From: Candidatus Endomicrobium procryptotermitis
GTDB taxonomy: Bacteria > Elusimicrobiota > Endomicrobiia > Endomicrobiales > Endomicrobiaceae
Assembly: GCA_031279415.1 (NCBI GenBank)
Contig: JAITIP010000006.1
Span: 1 to 36,750 of the forward strand
DNA: 36,750 nt
Direction of reading: 5' to 3'
The notes under the pieces were generated by a model that saw only the letters and a program-made list of their open reading frames with translations, made no database searches and was not told where the DNA came from. Shown here in pieces: positions 19,434-27,637 of the stretch (positions are counted from its first letter, which is position 1; the number at the start of each line of letters is the position of its first letter). Both the position numbers and the translations under genes were made by a program.

Positions 19434-20001
19434 AACCCTTAAATCAGACTCTCCGAGATAAAAACGTAAATATCAAAATCGACCCGTTTTTTATTTTCTG
19501 CAATTCTTGCAGGATTGTAAAATGATTTAAATTAATATTTAATATGTTGCATTTTATAGTGGCTTCATGAGAAATTAAATTTATATATCTGACAAAGTCA
19601 GTATTCTATATTTGATTTTGTACCATGCTAATTTATTTTTTAAACTTTGTGTTTTTGGGCAACCTGATTTGGCCATTTTAACTACCCTAAATCATAAACT
19701 CTTCATTTTTCAAAAAACTGGTAATATGTCTGTTGCAAAAGTTGTTATCATTATGATGGCAAGGTTATTGCAGGCAACAGTCTTTCACGGGATATATGCC
19801 ACCACCTATTATCCGATTCCTGATTTTACATCTTTTCCTTTAACCTCTTATTTTTATTGAAATTATTTTAATATAGTTTAGGAATAAGTTTCAATAATAT
19901 TAAAGTTTTATCAGTCTAAATTCATTGACTTTATTGTAAAAATAGATAAAATTATATCAATATTTTTATATAGATAAAAAAATATTTATTTGAGAGGTTT
20001 T
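19434..20001 (+). other. Gap of 568 bp between the pump genes and rex
   Basis: No gene is supported. Two small hairpins are visible: CTGCAA-TTC-TTGCAG (19498-19512) and CTGAC-AAA-GTCAG (19589-19601), neither with a T tract. An 82-codon open stretch at 19612-19860 has only a TTG start and no ribosome site. One minus-strand frame across 19440-19830 reads protein-like in patches but holds several stops, so a decayed gene is possible. The last 80 bp hold the probable rex promoter. Confidence 0.5.
19925..19979 (+). promoter_or_regulatory. Probable promoter and direct repeat upstream of rex-hydCBA
   Basis: TTGACT (19925-19930) followed after 16 nt by TAAAAT (19947-19952) is a plausible promoter. 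The 10-mer ATAGATAAAA occurs at 19942-19951, overlapping the -10, and again at 19970-19979, 28 bp on. The classic Rex operator (TTGTGAA-N6-TTCACAA) is not clearly present, so autoregulation is only a possibility. Confidence 0.5.
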
Positions 20002-20652
20002 ATGAATAATGAAAATATGCAGGAGAATACCAAAGGTTTTTCTGAACCTACAATAAGAAGATTGCCCATTTATCATCACTATTTAGTTAAGGTTCAGGAG
20101 CAAGGAATATCTTTGATTTCAAGCACGCAGATAGCTTCAGATTTAAATCTTGTTCAGGTGCAGGTCAGAAAAGATTTAGAAGTAACTGGTCTTGAAGGTA
20201 AACCGAAAATCGGTTATGAAGTTGCGGCATTGATTAAAGCTATTGAATCGTTCCTTAGCTGGGATAAAATAAATTCTGTAATTTTGGTTGGTGCCGGACA
20301 TCTAGGGAATGCTCTTCTCGGTTATCATGGTTTTAAAGAGTACGGACTTAACATAGTTGCGGCTTTTGATAGCGATTTTGTTAAAATCGGCAAGATTATA
20401 CATGGAAAGCCGGTTTATTCTATAGATTCTATGCAAGATTATATAAAAGAGCATAATACACAGATTGGCATAATTACTGTGCCGGCTAAGTGCGCTCAGG
20501 AACTTGCAGATAAAATGATAAATGCGGGAATAAAAGCGATATGGAATTTTGCACCGATAAGAATAACGACTACAAAATTGGAAATAATAATCCAGCATGA
20601 AAGTCTTGCTTCCTCTTTTGCCGTTTTATCGAAAAAAATAAATTCAAAATAA
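20002..20652 (+). CDS. rex: Redox-sensing transcriptional repressor Rex
   Basis: About 216 residues from the ATG at 20002, which has GAGAGG just upstream; a TTG at 19990 would precede that site. The N-terminal winged helix (about 15-80) includes EPTIRRLPIYHHYL and the QVRKDLE recognition region typical of Rex. The C-terminal Rossmann domain has VGAGHLGNALL (G97-x-G-x2-G102) for NAD(H). Rex represses fermentation and hydrogen genes when NADH/NAD+ is low and lets go when NADH rises. It lies 19 bp upstream of the hydrogenase genes on the same strand, so it is probably cotranscribed with, and controls, that operon. Confidence 0.95.
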   Translation: MNNENMQENTKGFSEPTIRRLPIYHHYLVKVQEQGISLISSTQIASDLNLVQVQVRKDLEVTGLEGKPKIGYEVAALIKAIESFLSWDKINSVILVGAGHLGNALLGYHGFKEYGLNIVAAFDSDFVKIGKIIHGKPVYSIDSMQDYIKEHNTQIGIITVPAKCAQELADKMINAGIKAIWNFAPIRITTTKLEIIIQHESLASSFAVLSKKINSK

Positions 20653-20671
20653 ATAAGTAACGGGGGACGTT

Positions 20672-21160
20672 ATGGAAGCAAGTTACAGTAAGTTTAACAG
20701 GGTCTGTCAGATTATCGAAGAAAATAATTTTGATAAATCAAAATTGATTCCGATTCTTCAGGCAGTCCAAAACGAATACAGGTATCTGCCGGAAGAAATT
20801 CTGGCTTTTATCGCTTCGTCTTTAAATATTTCTCCTGCCAGAGTTTACGGCGTTGCGACATTCTTTGCGCATTTTACATTAAAACCCAAAGGCAAGTACA
20901 TTATTAAAGTCTGCGACGGCACCGCGTGCCATGTAAAAAAGTCAAGAGGGCTTATCGATGCCGTTAAAAACAAACTCAATTTAAAAGACGGCGAATATAC
21001 TACTAAAGACATGCTTTTTACTTTAGAAACGGTATCGTGTCTGGGGGCATGCGGTCTTGCTCCAGTTCTTCTTATGAACGAAGATGTTTACGGACAGGTA
21101 ACCCCCGATAAAATCATCAAACTTATCGATGAAATAATTATGCAGGAGGATGTGCGGTGA
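20672..21160 (+). CDS. hydC: Bifurcating [FeFe]-hydrogenase subunit HydC (NuoE-like)
   Basis: 162 residues, matching the size of HydC/HndA. A thioredoxin-like [2Fe-2S] domain has ligands C81, C86 (CDGTACHVK) and C123, C127 (SCLGACGLAPV). The N-terminal helical part (RVYGVATFFAHF) is typical of NuoE-like proteins. It shuttles electrons within the hydrogenase complex and has no catalytic site of its own. A GGGGGA ribosome site precedes the ATG. The gene order hydC-hydB-hydA is, as I recall, that of Thermotoga maritima. The stop overlaps the next start by one base (TGATG). Confidence 0.93.
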   Translation: MEASYSKFNRVCQIIEENNFDKSKLIPILQAVQNEYRYLPEEILAFIASSLNISPARVYGVATFFAHFTLKPKGKYIIKVCDGTACHVKKSRGLIDAVKNKLNLKDGEYTTKDMLFTLETVSCLGACGLAPVLLMNEDVYGQVTPDKIIKLIDEIIMQEDVR

Positions 21161-23034
21161 TGATAGATCTTGATAAAATAACTGCTTCCGTAGAAAAATC
21201 CGTAGCAAAAATTGACAAAAGAATCATTATTTGCGCAGGCACAGGCTGTGTCGCAAATGGTTCTCTCAAAATTTTTGAAGCTTTCAAAGAAACGGCAAAA
21301 GAAATGGGAATCAACCTAATCATAGAACTTAAAGAGGAAAACGATAAAGCATCATTGTTGTCAAAAAGCGGCTGTCAAGGATTTTGCCAAATGGGTCCGC
21401 TGGTAAACGTTTTGCCTGTAGGAATACTTTACAATAAAGTAAAAGTCACGGACGTGAAAGAAATTTTGGAAAAAAGCATAAAAAGCGGCGAAATAGTTGA
21501 AAGGCTCTGTTACCGCGGCAAAGGGAAAGCGTACAAAGGGCAGGAAGACATTCCATTTTATACAAAACAGCACAGAATGGTTTTAAAACAATGTGGTGTC
21601 ATAGATCCAGAAAACATTGATGAATATATTTATGACGGCGGGTATAGAGCCGCGAAAAAAGCCTGCATTGAAATGTCCGATAAAGAAATCTGCGATTTAA
21701 TTTCGGCTTCTGGTTTAAGAGGCCGCGGGGGTGGCGGTTTTCCATCAGGCAGAAAATGGGAAGCTGCCAGAACGCAGCCTAAGGGTAAAAAATACATAAT
21801 CTGTAATGGCGATGAAGGCGATCCCGGTGCGTTTATGGACAGAAGTGTTATGGAAGGAAATCCTCACAGCGTTATAGAAGGCATGATAATAGCATCGAAA
21901 GCTATCGGTGCTGACGAAGGTTATGTGTATGTAAGAACGGAATATGCTTTGGCCGTAGAAAGAATGAAGAAAGCCGTTGCAGAAGCCGCAAAAAAAGGAG
22001 CGCTCGGGAAAAATATTTTTGGTTCCGGGCATAGTTTTACGCTTTACGTTATGGAAGGTGCAGGAGCGTTTGTATGCGGAGAAGAAACTGCGCTTATAGC
22101 TTCGGTTGAAGGAAAAAGAGGCATGCCTTCCCCAAAACCTCCGTTTCCGGCGCAAAGCGGTTTGTGGGGAAAGCCTACGATTATCAATAATGTCGAAACA
22201 CTTGCTACTGTTCCCATGATAATAAATTACGGATCAGAAACTTTTAGAAAAATAGGCACTGAAGGTTCTCCGGGAACAAAAACTTTTGCTTTAACCGGCC
22301 ACGTTTTAAACACCGGACTTATAGAGGTTCCTTTTGGCACGACGCTAAGACATATCATATTTGATGTTTCCGGAGGAGTAACCGATGAAAAAGGTCAGAT
22401 TGAAGATAAAAACTTTAAAGCCGTGCAAATCGGAGGACCTTCAGGAGGGTGTTTAACTGAAGCACATCTCGATTTGCCTCTGGATTTTGACAGTTTGAGA
22501 AAAGCCGGCGCAATGGTAGGTTCCGGCGGGCTTGTCGTAATGAATAAAAATACCTGCATGGTAAACGTGGCAAAATTTTTTATGCAGTTTACTCAAAATG
22601 AATCCTGTGGAAAATGCGTTTTATGCCGTGAAGGAACAAGGCAGATGCTTATGATGCTTGAAGACATAACCGATGGAAGAGCCGATGAAAATACGATTCC
22701 TCTTCTCGAAAGTCTGGCAAAAGCTGTTCAGGTCGGTTCACTGTGCGCTTTAGGGAAAACCGCGCCGAATCCAGTTCTATCAACATTGAAATATTTCAGA
22801 GACGAATACGATGCTCACATTAAAGAAAAAAGATGTCCCGCCGGAGAATGTGTAAATCTCATTAATTATTCCATAAGCGACAAGTGTATAGGCTGTACGG
22901 CCTGTGCGATGAAATGTCCGGTAAAAGCCATTAAAGGTGAACGTAAACAGAAACATATTATTGATATCGCTTCCTGCATAAAATGTGGGGTATGCATGGA
23001 CGTCTGTAAATTTAAAGCGGTGGCAAGGGGTTAA
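21160..23034 (+). CDS. hydB: Bifurcating [FeFe]-hydrogenase subunit HydB (NuoF-like, NADH/FMN)
   Basis: About 624 residues from ATG 21160, which overlaps the hydC stop by one base; GTG 21157 is also possible. Order of parts: an N-terminal thioredoxin-like [2Fe-2S] domain (C25, C30, C72, C76), then the NuoF flavoprotein with GRGGGGFPSGRKW (NADH) and NGDEGDPGAFMDRSVMEG (FMN), an SLBB-like region, the NuoF [4Fe-4S] site (C483, C486, C489, C529), and two C-terminal ferredoxin-type [4Fe-4S] clusters (CIGCTACAMKCP, CIKCGVCMDVCK). It is the NAD(H)-binding subunit where electron bifurcation is thought to occur. The extra N- and C-terminal clusters match HydB/HndC rather than respiratory NuoF. Confidence 0.95.
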   Translation: MIDLDKITASVEKSVAKIDKRIIICAGTGCVANGSLKIFEAFKETAKEMGINLIIELKEENDKASLLSKSGCQGFCQMGPLVNVLPVGILYNKVKVTDVKEILEKSIKSGEIVERLCYRGKGKAYKGQEDIPFYTKQHRMVLKQCGVIDPENIDEYIYDGGYRAAKKACIEMSDKEICDLISASGLRGRGGGGFPSGRKWEAARTQPKGKKYIICNGDEGDPGAFMDRSVMEGNPHSVIEGMIIASKAIGADEGYVYVRTEYALAVERMKKAVAEAAKKGALGKNIFGSGHSFTLYVMEGAGAFVCGEETALIASVEGKRGMPSPKPPFPAQSGLWGKPTIINNVETLATVPMIINYGSETFRKIGTEGSPGTKTFALTGHVLNTGLIEVPFGTTLRHIIFDVSGGVTDEKGQIEDKNFKAVQIGGPSGGCLTEAHLDLPLDFDSLRKAGAMVGSGGLVVMNKNTCMVNVAKFFMQFTQNESCGKCVLCREGTRQMLMMLEDITDGRADENTIPLLESLAKAVQVGSLCALGKTAPNPVLSTLKYFRDEYDAHIKEKRCPAGECVNLINYSISDKCIGCTACAMKCPVKAIKGERKQKHIIDIASCIKCGVCMDVCKFKAVARG

Positions 23035-23037
23035 AAA

Positions 23038-25047
23038 ATGGAAAAACAATTGACCATAAACAACGCGAAAGTCTTTTTCAGAGACGAAAAGAATATTCTT
23101 GAAGTAATAAGAAAGCAAAATATTGAACTACCGACTTTTTGTTACCATTCGGAACTCAGCGCCTACGGTTCATGCAGGCTTTGTATGGTTGAAGTCGACG
23201 GCAGAGGAATTCTGCCCGCATGTTCTACACCACCAGAAAGCGGAATGAAAATAAGAACAAACAACGAAGAGATAAGAGAGATGAGAAAAATCATCGTCGA
23301 GCTGCTTTTGGCAAATCACGACAAAGACTGTACATCGTGCCGCAAAAGCGAAACCTGTCAGCTTCAATCGCTTTCAAGAAAATTGGGAATTGACAAAATA
23401 AGATTTAAAAATGTTGCCAAGAAAGAAGAAAAAGATCTTTCTACCCACTCTTTGGTAAGAGATCCGGGCAAATGCGTTCTCTGCGGTGACTGTGTGAGAT
23501 TTTGTGAAGAAATACAGAGTATTGGAGCCATAGATTTTGCCAATAGAGGACCTAATTCGCAAGTCTGTCCGAGTTTTGGAAAAGATTTGGACGATTCCGA
23601 ATGCGTTTACTGCGGCCAGTGTGCGCGTGTATGTCCAACCGGAGCAATTACGCCGAAATCCGAAGTGACTTATGTCTGGAAGATGTTGAGCGATCCGAAA
23701 AAGAAAGTCATAGTTGCAATCGCTCCTGCCGTAAGAGCCGCCATAGGCGAATCGTTCGGAATTATGGGAGAAAACGGAACAGAAGCCGCCGGAAAAATCG
23801 TAACGGCTTTACGTTCGATGGGTTTTGATAAGGTTTTTGACATCTCTTTTGGGGCAGATATGACGATAGTCGAAGAGGCAAACGAATTTGTCGAAAGGCT
23901 TGGAAATGATAAATATATGCCTCAATTTACTTCCTGCTGTCCTGCATGGGTAAAGTTTGTCGAACAATATTATCCAGACATGATTAAAAATCTTTCAAGC
24001 TGCCGTTCTCCGCAGGGAATGTTTGGTTCAGTAGCTAAAAAGATTATGCCGCAGATACTTGAAGTCTCGAAAGAAGATTTGGTAGTGGTTGCCATAATGC
24101 CCTGCACGGCAAAAAAATTTGAAGCCAGACGTCCGGAACTTTCAAAAGATGGAATTCAGGATATAGATTATGTTTTAACGACACAGGAATTTGCAAGAAT
24201 GATAGAAGAGTCTGGACTGCGTTTTGCTGATTTGAATCCTTCGGCTTTTGATATGCCTATGGGCTTTAAAACGGGCGGGGGAGTAATATTTGGAAATTCA
24301 GGCGGAGTTACGGAAGCTGTTTTGAGAAACGTTATACAGACAAAAGACGGCATTGATGAGACCGAAGAGTTCAGTTTTGTGCGCGGCGATAACGGCATAA
24401 GAGAAACAAAAGTCAATGTCGGCGGAAAGGAGTTAAAAATTGCGATAGTGTATGGTCTCAAGAACGCAAGAAAGATTGTCAGAGATATAAAAGCGGACAA
24501 GACCAGATATGATTTTGTCGAAGTCATGGCATGTCCGGGAGGCTGCATCGGAGGAGCGGGACAGCCGGTCTACAAAGATCTTTCAGTGAGAAAAATGCGT
24601 ACAAAAGTGTTGTATGAAAACGATAAAACACTTGAACTTCATAAACCTCAGGACAATCCTTATGTTCAAAAAATGTACGAACAGTTTCTCGGCAATCCCG
24701 GCAGTCATGAAGCGCATGAGCTTTTGCACTCGAAACACAGCAATAAAAAAAGACTTCAGGAAGGGCCGTTTACTATTTACAAATCACTGAAAGAAAAGAA
24801 ACTCAATATAAATGTATGTTTTGGCACTGGCTGCATGCTTAGAGGTTCACAGAAACTTTTAAGACAGATACTTGACTTTGTTGAGATGAAAGATTTTAAA
24901 GATAATGTCGGAATAGACGCTTCTTTCTGTTTTGAAAAATGTTCTAAAGGTCCGATAGTCAGAATCGGGTCGCAGACTATAGAAAAGTGTTCTATTGGAG
25001 CGGTGCAGGAGGCTATTATGGAAGAAATTAAAAAAATTCCTAAATAA
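23038..25047 (+). CDS. hydA: Bifurcating [FeFe]-hydrogenase catalytic subunit HydA
   Basis: 669 residues. In order: plant-type [2Fe-2S] domain (C35, C46, C49, C62); His-ligated [4Fe-4S] (H94, C98, C101, C107); two [4Fe-4S] clusters (C146-C156, C189-C199); the H-cluster domain with TSCCPAW (C300/C301), MPCTAKK (C356) and MACPGGCIGGAGQP (C499, C503); and a C-terminal thioredoxin-like [2Fe-2S] domain (C594, C599, C631, C635). All H-cluster ligands are intact, so it should evolve or oxidise H2. With HydB and HydC it fits the trimeric electron-bifurcating class (group A3) using NADH plus reduced ferredoxin. The extra C-terminal cluster is also known in the Thermotoga enzyme. Maturases HydEFG are not in the window. 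Confidence 0.95.
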   Translation: MEKQLTINNAKVFFRDEKNILEVIRKQNIELPTFCYHSELSAYGSCRLCMVEVDGRGILPACSTPPESGMKIRTNNEEIREMRKIIVELLLANHDKDCTSCRKSETCQLQSLSRKLGIDKIRFKNVAKKEEKDLSTHSLVRDPGKCVLCGDCVRFCEEIQSIGAIDFANRGPNSQVCPSFGKDLDDSECVYCGQCARVCPTGAITPKSEVTYVWKMLSDPKKKVIVAIAPAVRAAIGESFGIMGENGTEAAGKIVTALRSMGFDKVFDISFGADMTIVEEANEFVERLGNDKYMPQFTSCCPAWVKFVEQYYPDMIKNLSSCRSPQGMFGSVAKKIMPQILEVSKEDLVVVAIMPCTAKKFEARRPELSKDGIQDIDYVLTTQEFARMIEESGLRFADLNPSAFDMPMGFKTGGGVIFGNSGGVTEAVLRNVIQTKDGIDETEEFSFVRGDNGIRETKVNVGGKELKIAIVYGLKNARKIVRDIKADKTRYDFVEVMACPGGCIGGAGQPVYKDLSVRKMRTKVLYENDKTLELHKPQDNPYVQKMYEQFLGNPGSHEAHELLHSKHSNKKRLQEGPFTIYKSLKEKKLNINVCFGTGCMLRGSQKLLRQILDFVEMKDFKDNVGIDASFCFEKCSKGPIVRIGSQTIEKCSIGAVQEAIMEEIKKIPK

Positions 25048-25128
25048 GTAAACTTTTTATTTGAAAATGCTAAAATATGGTGTCAGCGCCGTATAGTGGC
25101 ATAATTATCAGTGCAGCGGAGAAATATT

Positions 25129-25551
25129 TTGGGAAGAATAATGGCTATAGATTATGGACTTAGAAGAATAGGCATAGCAATGACTGACATTATGCATATT
25201 GTTGCAGCTCCTTTTGATACGATATACAGTGCTGGTAACACAAAAAAAGATGCCGAAAAAATAGCTGAAATAGCAAAAGAAAACGATGTCTCAGAAATAG
25301 TTGTTGGAGTTCCATTCAACATGGATGGCACGGAAGGCAAAATGGCCGAAACGGTAAGACAGTTTATAGAAGAAATCAAAAAACTTTCCGCAGCGCAAGT
25401 TTTTGAAATGGATGAAAGACTTACGACTGTTCAGGCCGAAAGGATGCTGATTGAAGAAGGAAATATTTCACGTGAAAAAAGAAAAGGACTTAAAGACAAA
25501 CTTGCCGCCTCTTTTATTTTGCAGATTTATTTGGATATGAAAGGATTTTAA
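25129..25551 (+). CDS. ruvX: Holliday-junction-resolvase-like protein RuvX/YqgF
   Basis: About 140 residues from a TTG at 25129 with GGAG about 7 nt upstream. The alternatives are GTG 25111 and ATG 25141. The RNase H-like fold shows its markers: GRIMAIDYGLRRIGIA (first Asp), VVGVPFNMDGTEG and DERLTTVQAE. In bacteria YqgF takes part in pre-16S rRNA 5' processing or junction resolution, and the role here is unproven. The stop TAA is followed directly by the ATG of the next gene, so the two are translationally linked. The 81-bp gap after hydA holds a TGCTAAAAT -10-like element at 25068-25076, with no clear -35. Confidence 0.88.
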   Translation: MGRIMAIDYGLRRIGIAMTDIMHIVAAPFDTIYSAGNTKKDAEKIAEIAKENDVSEIVVGVPFNMDGTEGKMAETVRQFIEEIKKLSAAQVFEMDERLTTVQAERMLIEEGNISREKRKGLKDKLAASFILQIYLDMKGF

Positions 25552-26049
25552 ATGCATTATATAGTTGATGGCTATAATGTTATCAATTGCAGCGACAACT
25601 TTACGGCTTCCACTCTTGAAGGCAGACGTAATAAACTTATTGATTTCATTTTGCATAATCGGCCTCACGGGAGTTTGAGAAATATCGTTACCGTCGTTTT
25701 TGATTGCAAATCAAAAAATCCTTACGAATCTGGCGGCTATAACAGGTCTCATGTTGGAAGCATAGAGATAATTTTCAGTGATGGAATTATGCTTGCCGAT
25801 GATATAATCGCCGAAATGGTCGACAATGCAAAAAATCCCTATGAAATTACGGTTGTGACAAACGACAAAGGTATCAGACGACGCACGTCGCCCGGTGGAG
25901 CAAAGCATGAAAGCGTTGAAAGTTTTTTGGCTAAAGGTTTAAAACAAAAAAACACAAACAGGTCGCGGGAAGTTTTGCCGAGAGACATAAAGGAAGGAAT
26001 AAATGAGGAATTTGAACAATTATGGTTAAAAAAGCGGGGTATAAAGTAA
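25552..26049 (+). CDS. NYN-domain RNase-like protein (YacP/Rae1 family)
   Basis: 165 residues. The PIN-like NYN fold is shown by the opening HYIVDGYNVIN and by the acidic residues spread as expected for a metal nuclease site: D6, VVFD, ADDIIAEM and VVTNDKGIRR. B. subtilis Rae1 (YacP) is a ribosome-associated endoribonuclease. Activity here is inferred from the family. The gene begins directly after ruvX with no gap and overlaps mltG by 28 nt. No start other than the first ATG is likely. Confidence 0.85.
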   Translation: MHYIVDGYNVINCSDNFTASTLEGRRNKLIDFILHNRPHGSLRNIVTVVFDCKSKNPYESGGYNRSHVGSIEIIFSDGIMLADDIIAEMVDNAKNPYEITVVTNDKGIRRRTSPGGAKHESVESFLAKGLKQKNTNRSREVLPRDIKEGINEEFEQLWLKKRGIK

Positions 26050-26993
26050 TCATTGCTGCGGTCATTGCAGCAGTTTTATTTATTGTATTTGCATTCTGCC
26101 GTTTTGAGAAATACGCGGAAAAAAAGGTTTTTATCGTACAAAGAGGGGAAAGTGCATCTTTGGTTGCGGCACGTTTACAAAACGAAAAGCTCATATGTTC
26201 AAGAAAATTGTTTTTGGCTTATGTGAAATTTACGCATTCAGCTGATAAAATAAAAGCCGGATACTATGAATTTACGGGTAAAGATGGAATGTTTAAAATT
26301 TTAGATGAGTTAAAGTTTGGTTCAAAAAGTCTTATAAAGTTCACAGTTCCAGAGGGAAGCAATATAGAACAGACGGCTGAAATTATAGCTTCAAAAAAAA
26401 CCGTAGATAAAGACAAATTTATACGTATTGCTGCGGAAAAGAGGATGGAAGGCTATCTCATGCCAGAAACTTATTTTATAGATCCTCTTATGAGTGAAGA
26501 AGACATTATTTCTGCTATGAAAAAAGAGTTTGCCAATAAAGTTACTGCGGATATGTATGAAAGAGCCGGGGAGCTTAATATGACTATTGAACAGATTATT
26601 ACGCTTGCATCGATAATCGAAAAAGAAGCGGTAGAACCGCAGGAACGTGCCGCTATAGCTGCCGTATTTCATAACAGGCTCAAGAAAAAAATCAGGCTTG
26701 AATCCTGTGCTACGGTTTTGTATGCTTTGGGCGTAAATAAGGCAAGACTTACTTTAGAAGATACACATTTTGATTCTCCATATAATACTTACAGGCATTT
26801 AGGGCTGCCTCCCGGCCCGATTTGCAGTCCGGGAATAGAATCCATAAAAGCCGCTTTATATCCGGAAAATTCAAGCAGTCTATTTTTTGTTTCCAAAGGA
26901 AACGGCAGGCATTTGTTTGCCGAAAGCCTTGAGGAACATGTAAAAAATAAGCGTGAAACCAAAAAAATAATAAAAAATCAACGCACAGATTAA
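26022..26993 (+). CDS. mltG: Endolytic murein transglycosylase MltG
   Basis: 323 residues. One N-terminal membrane helix (VIIAAVIAAVLFIVFAF, residues 9-25) is followed by a LysM-like subdomain (VFIVQRGESASLVAARLQ) and the YceG catalytic domain with LASIIEKEA, where E200 corresponds to the catalytic Glu of E. coli MltG. Downstream YNTYRHLGLPPGPICSPG is also diagnostic. It cleaves nascent glycan strands at the inner membrane and sets strand length. The start lies inside the NYN gene, with GAGGAA 11 nt upstream. Confidence 0.93.
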   Translation: MVKKAGYKVIIAAVIAAVLFIVFAFCRFEKYAEKKVFIVQRGESASLVAARLQNEKLICSRKLFLAYVKFTHSADKIKAGYYEFTGKDGMFKILDELKFGSKSLIKFTVPEGSNIEQTAEIIASKKTVDKDKFIRIAAEKRMEGYLMPETYFIDPLMSEEDIISAMKKEFANKVTADMYERAGELNMTIEQIITLASIIEKEAVEPQERAAIAAVFHNRLKKKIRLESCATVLYALGVNKARLTLEDTHFDSPYNTYRHLGLPPGPICSPGIESIKAALYPENSSSLFFVSKGNGRHLFAESLEEHVKNKRETKKIIKNQRTD

Positions 26994-27004
26994 GAAGAAA
27001 ACAA

Positions 27005-27415
27005 ATGCAGATAGTTAAGAAGTATCAAAATGAAATATACGGTATGGCTTTCAGTTTAACATGCAATGAACAAACTTCAAGAAAAGCCGCCATTAAAGCT
27101 TTCGAAAATCTTTTAAGATCTTATTATGCGGATTTGCCCGAAATAAAAACGGAACTTTATAAAAAGCTTTTAAAAAATATAGGATTCTTTGATATAAAGA
27201 AAAAGGATTTAAATAAAAAGGGGATGATAAATTCAATAAAACACAATCTTCGGCTTTTTGATAAAAAAGTTTTTATTTTAAAATATGAGTTCAATTGCTC
27301 ATTAAAAGATATGTCATATATTTTAAATTCCTCAGAGGATAAAATAAAAAAATCTCTTTATAAAAGCGTGCAGCGCATCGCACAAATGCTTGAAGACGGC
27401 GAAAATGAAATGTGA
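27005..27415 (+). CDS. Small ECF-like sigma factor homologue
   Basis: 136 residues, shorter than typical ECF sigma factors (about 160-200). The C-terminal half (LRLFDKKVFILKYEFNCSLKDMSYILNSS and on) resembles sigma region 4: a hydrophobic helix, then a helix-turn-helix ending in DKIKKSLYKSVQRI. The N-terminal half (VKKYQNEIYGMAFSLTCNEQ) resembles a reduced region 2, though the usual aromatic-rich promoter-melting motif is not evident. A zf-HC2-like gene overlaps its end, the standard ECF/anti-sigma arrangement, which strengthens the call. It lies 11 nt after mltG and has no strong ribosome site. It could also be a sigma-derived regulator that no longer melts promoters. Confidence 0.6.
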   Translation: MQIVKKYQNEIYGMAFSLTCNEQTSRKAAIKAFENLLRSYYADLPEIKTELYKKLLKNIGFFDIKKKDLNKKGMINSIKHNLRLFDKKVFILKYEFNCSLKDMSYILNSSEDKIKKSLYKSVQRIAQMLEDGENEM

Positions 27416-27620
27416 CGAAATTATTTATGAAATCGTTCCTTTTTGCTGCGGCGATCTTGATGAACAGAAAGAAAAAGAGTTCAAAAGACATACGACGGTC
27501 TGCAAGAAATGCGCGCAGACTTTTTTTAGAATAAAAAAAACTTTGCAATATCTTCATAAAGCTCACGACAGTATTACGCAAATGCAGAGCGTGGATTTAA
27601 CCGACGACATACAAATATAA
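27405..27620 (+). CDS. Zinc-finger (zf-HC2-like) anti-sigma factor candidate
   Basis: About 71 residues from the ATG at 27405, overlapping the sigma-like gene by 11 nt; a TTG at 27390 is a poorer alternative. The core PFCCGDLDEQKEKEFKRHTTVCKKC gives the H-x3-C-x2-C pattern of the anti-sigma zinc domain, with an upstream Cys as the likely fourth ligand. The rest is one helix; there is no membrane segment, so it would be a soluble, redox- or zinc-responsive type (ZAS-like). Function is inferred from this pattern and from its position after the sigma-like gene. Confidence 0.6.
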   Translation: MKCDEIIYEIVPFCCGDLDEQKEKEFKRHTTVCKKCAQTFFRIKKTLQYLHKAHDSITQMQSVDLTDDIQI

Positions 27621-27637
27621 CAAGGCAGGGGTCTCGT

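Noticed and set aside
19498-19512. Hairpin CTGCAA-TTC-TTGCAG as terminator of the efflux operon
   Set aside because: Six-base stem with no following T tract on the + strand; it lies 65 bp after the stop and cannot be called a terminator.
19440-19830. Minus-strand frame with protein-like patches such as NDNNFCNRHITSFLKNEEF and a 55-codon stop-free end
   Set aside because: Seven or so in-frame stops, no start or ribosome site and no family I can name. A decayed gene is possible, but the evidence is too thin to list it.
19612-19860. 82-codon open frame on the + strand between the pump genes and rex
   Set aside because: Only a TTG start, no ribosome site, low-complexity hydrophobic product with no recognisable motif, and the surrounding DNA looks non-coding.
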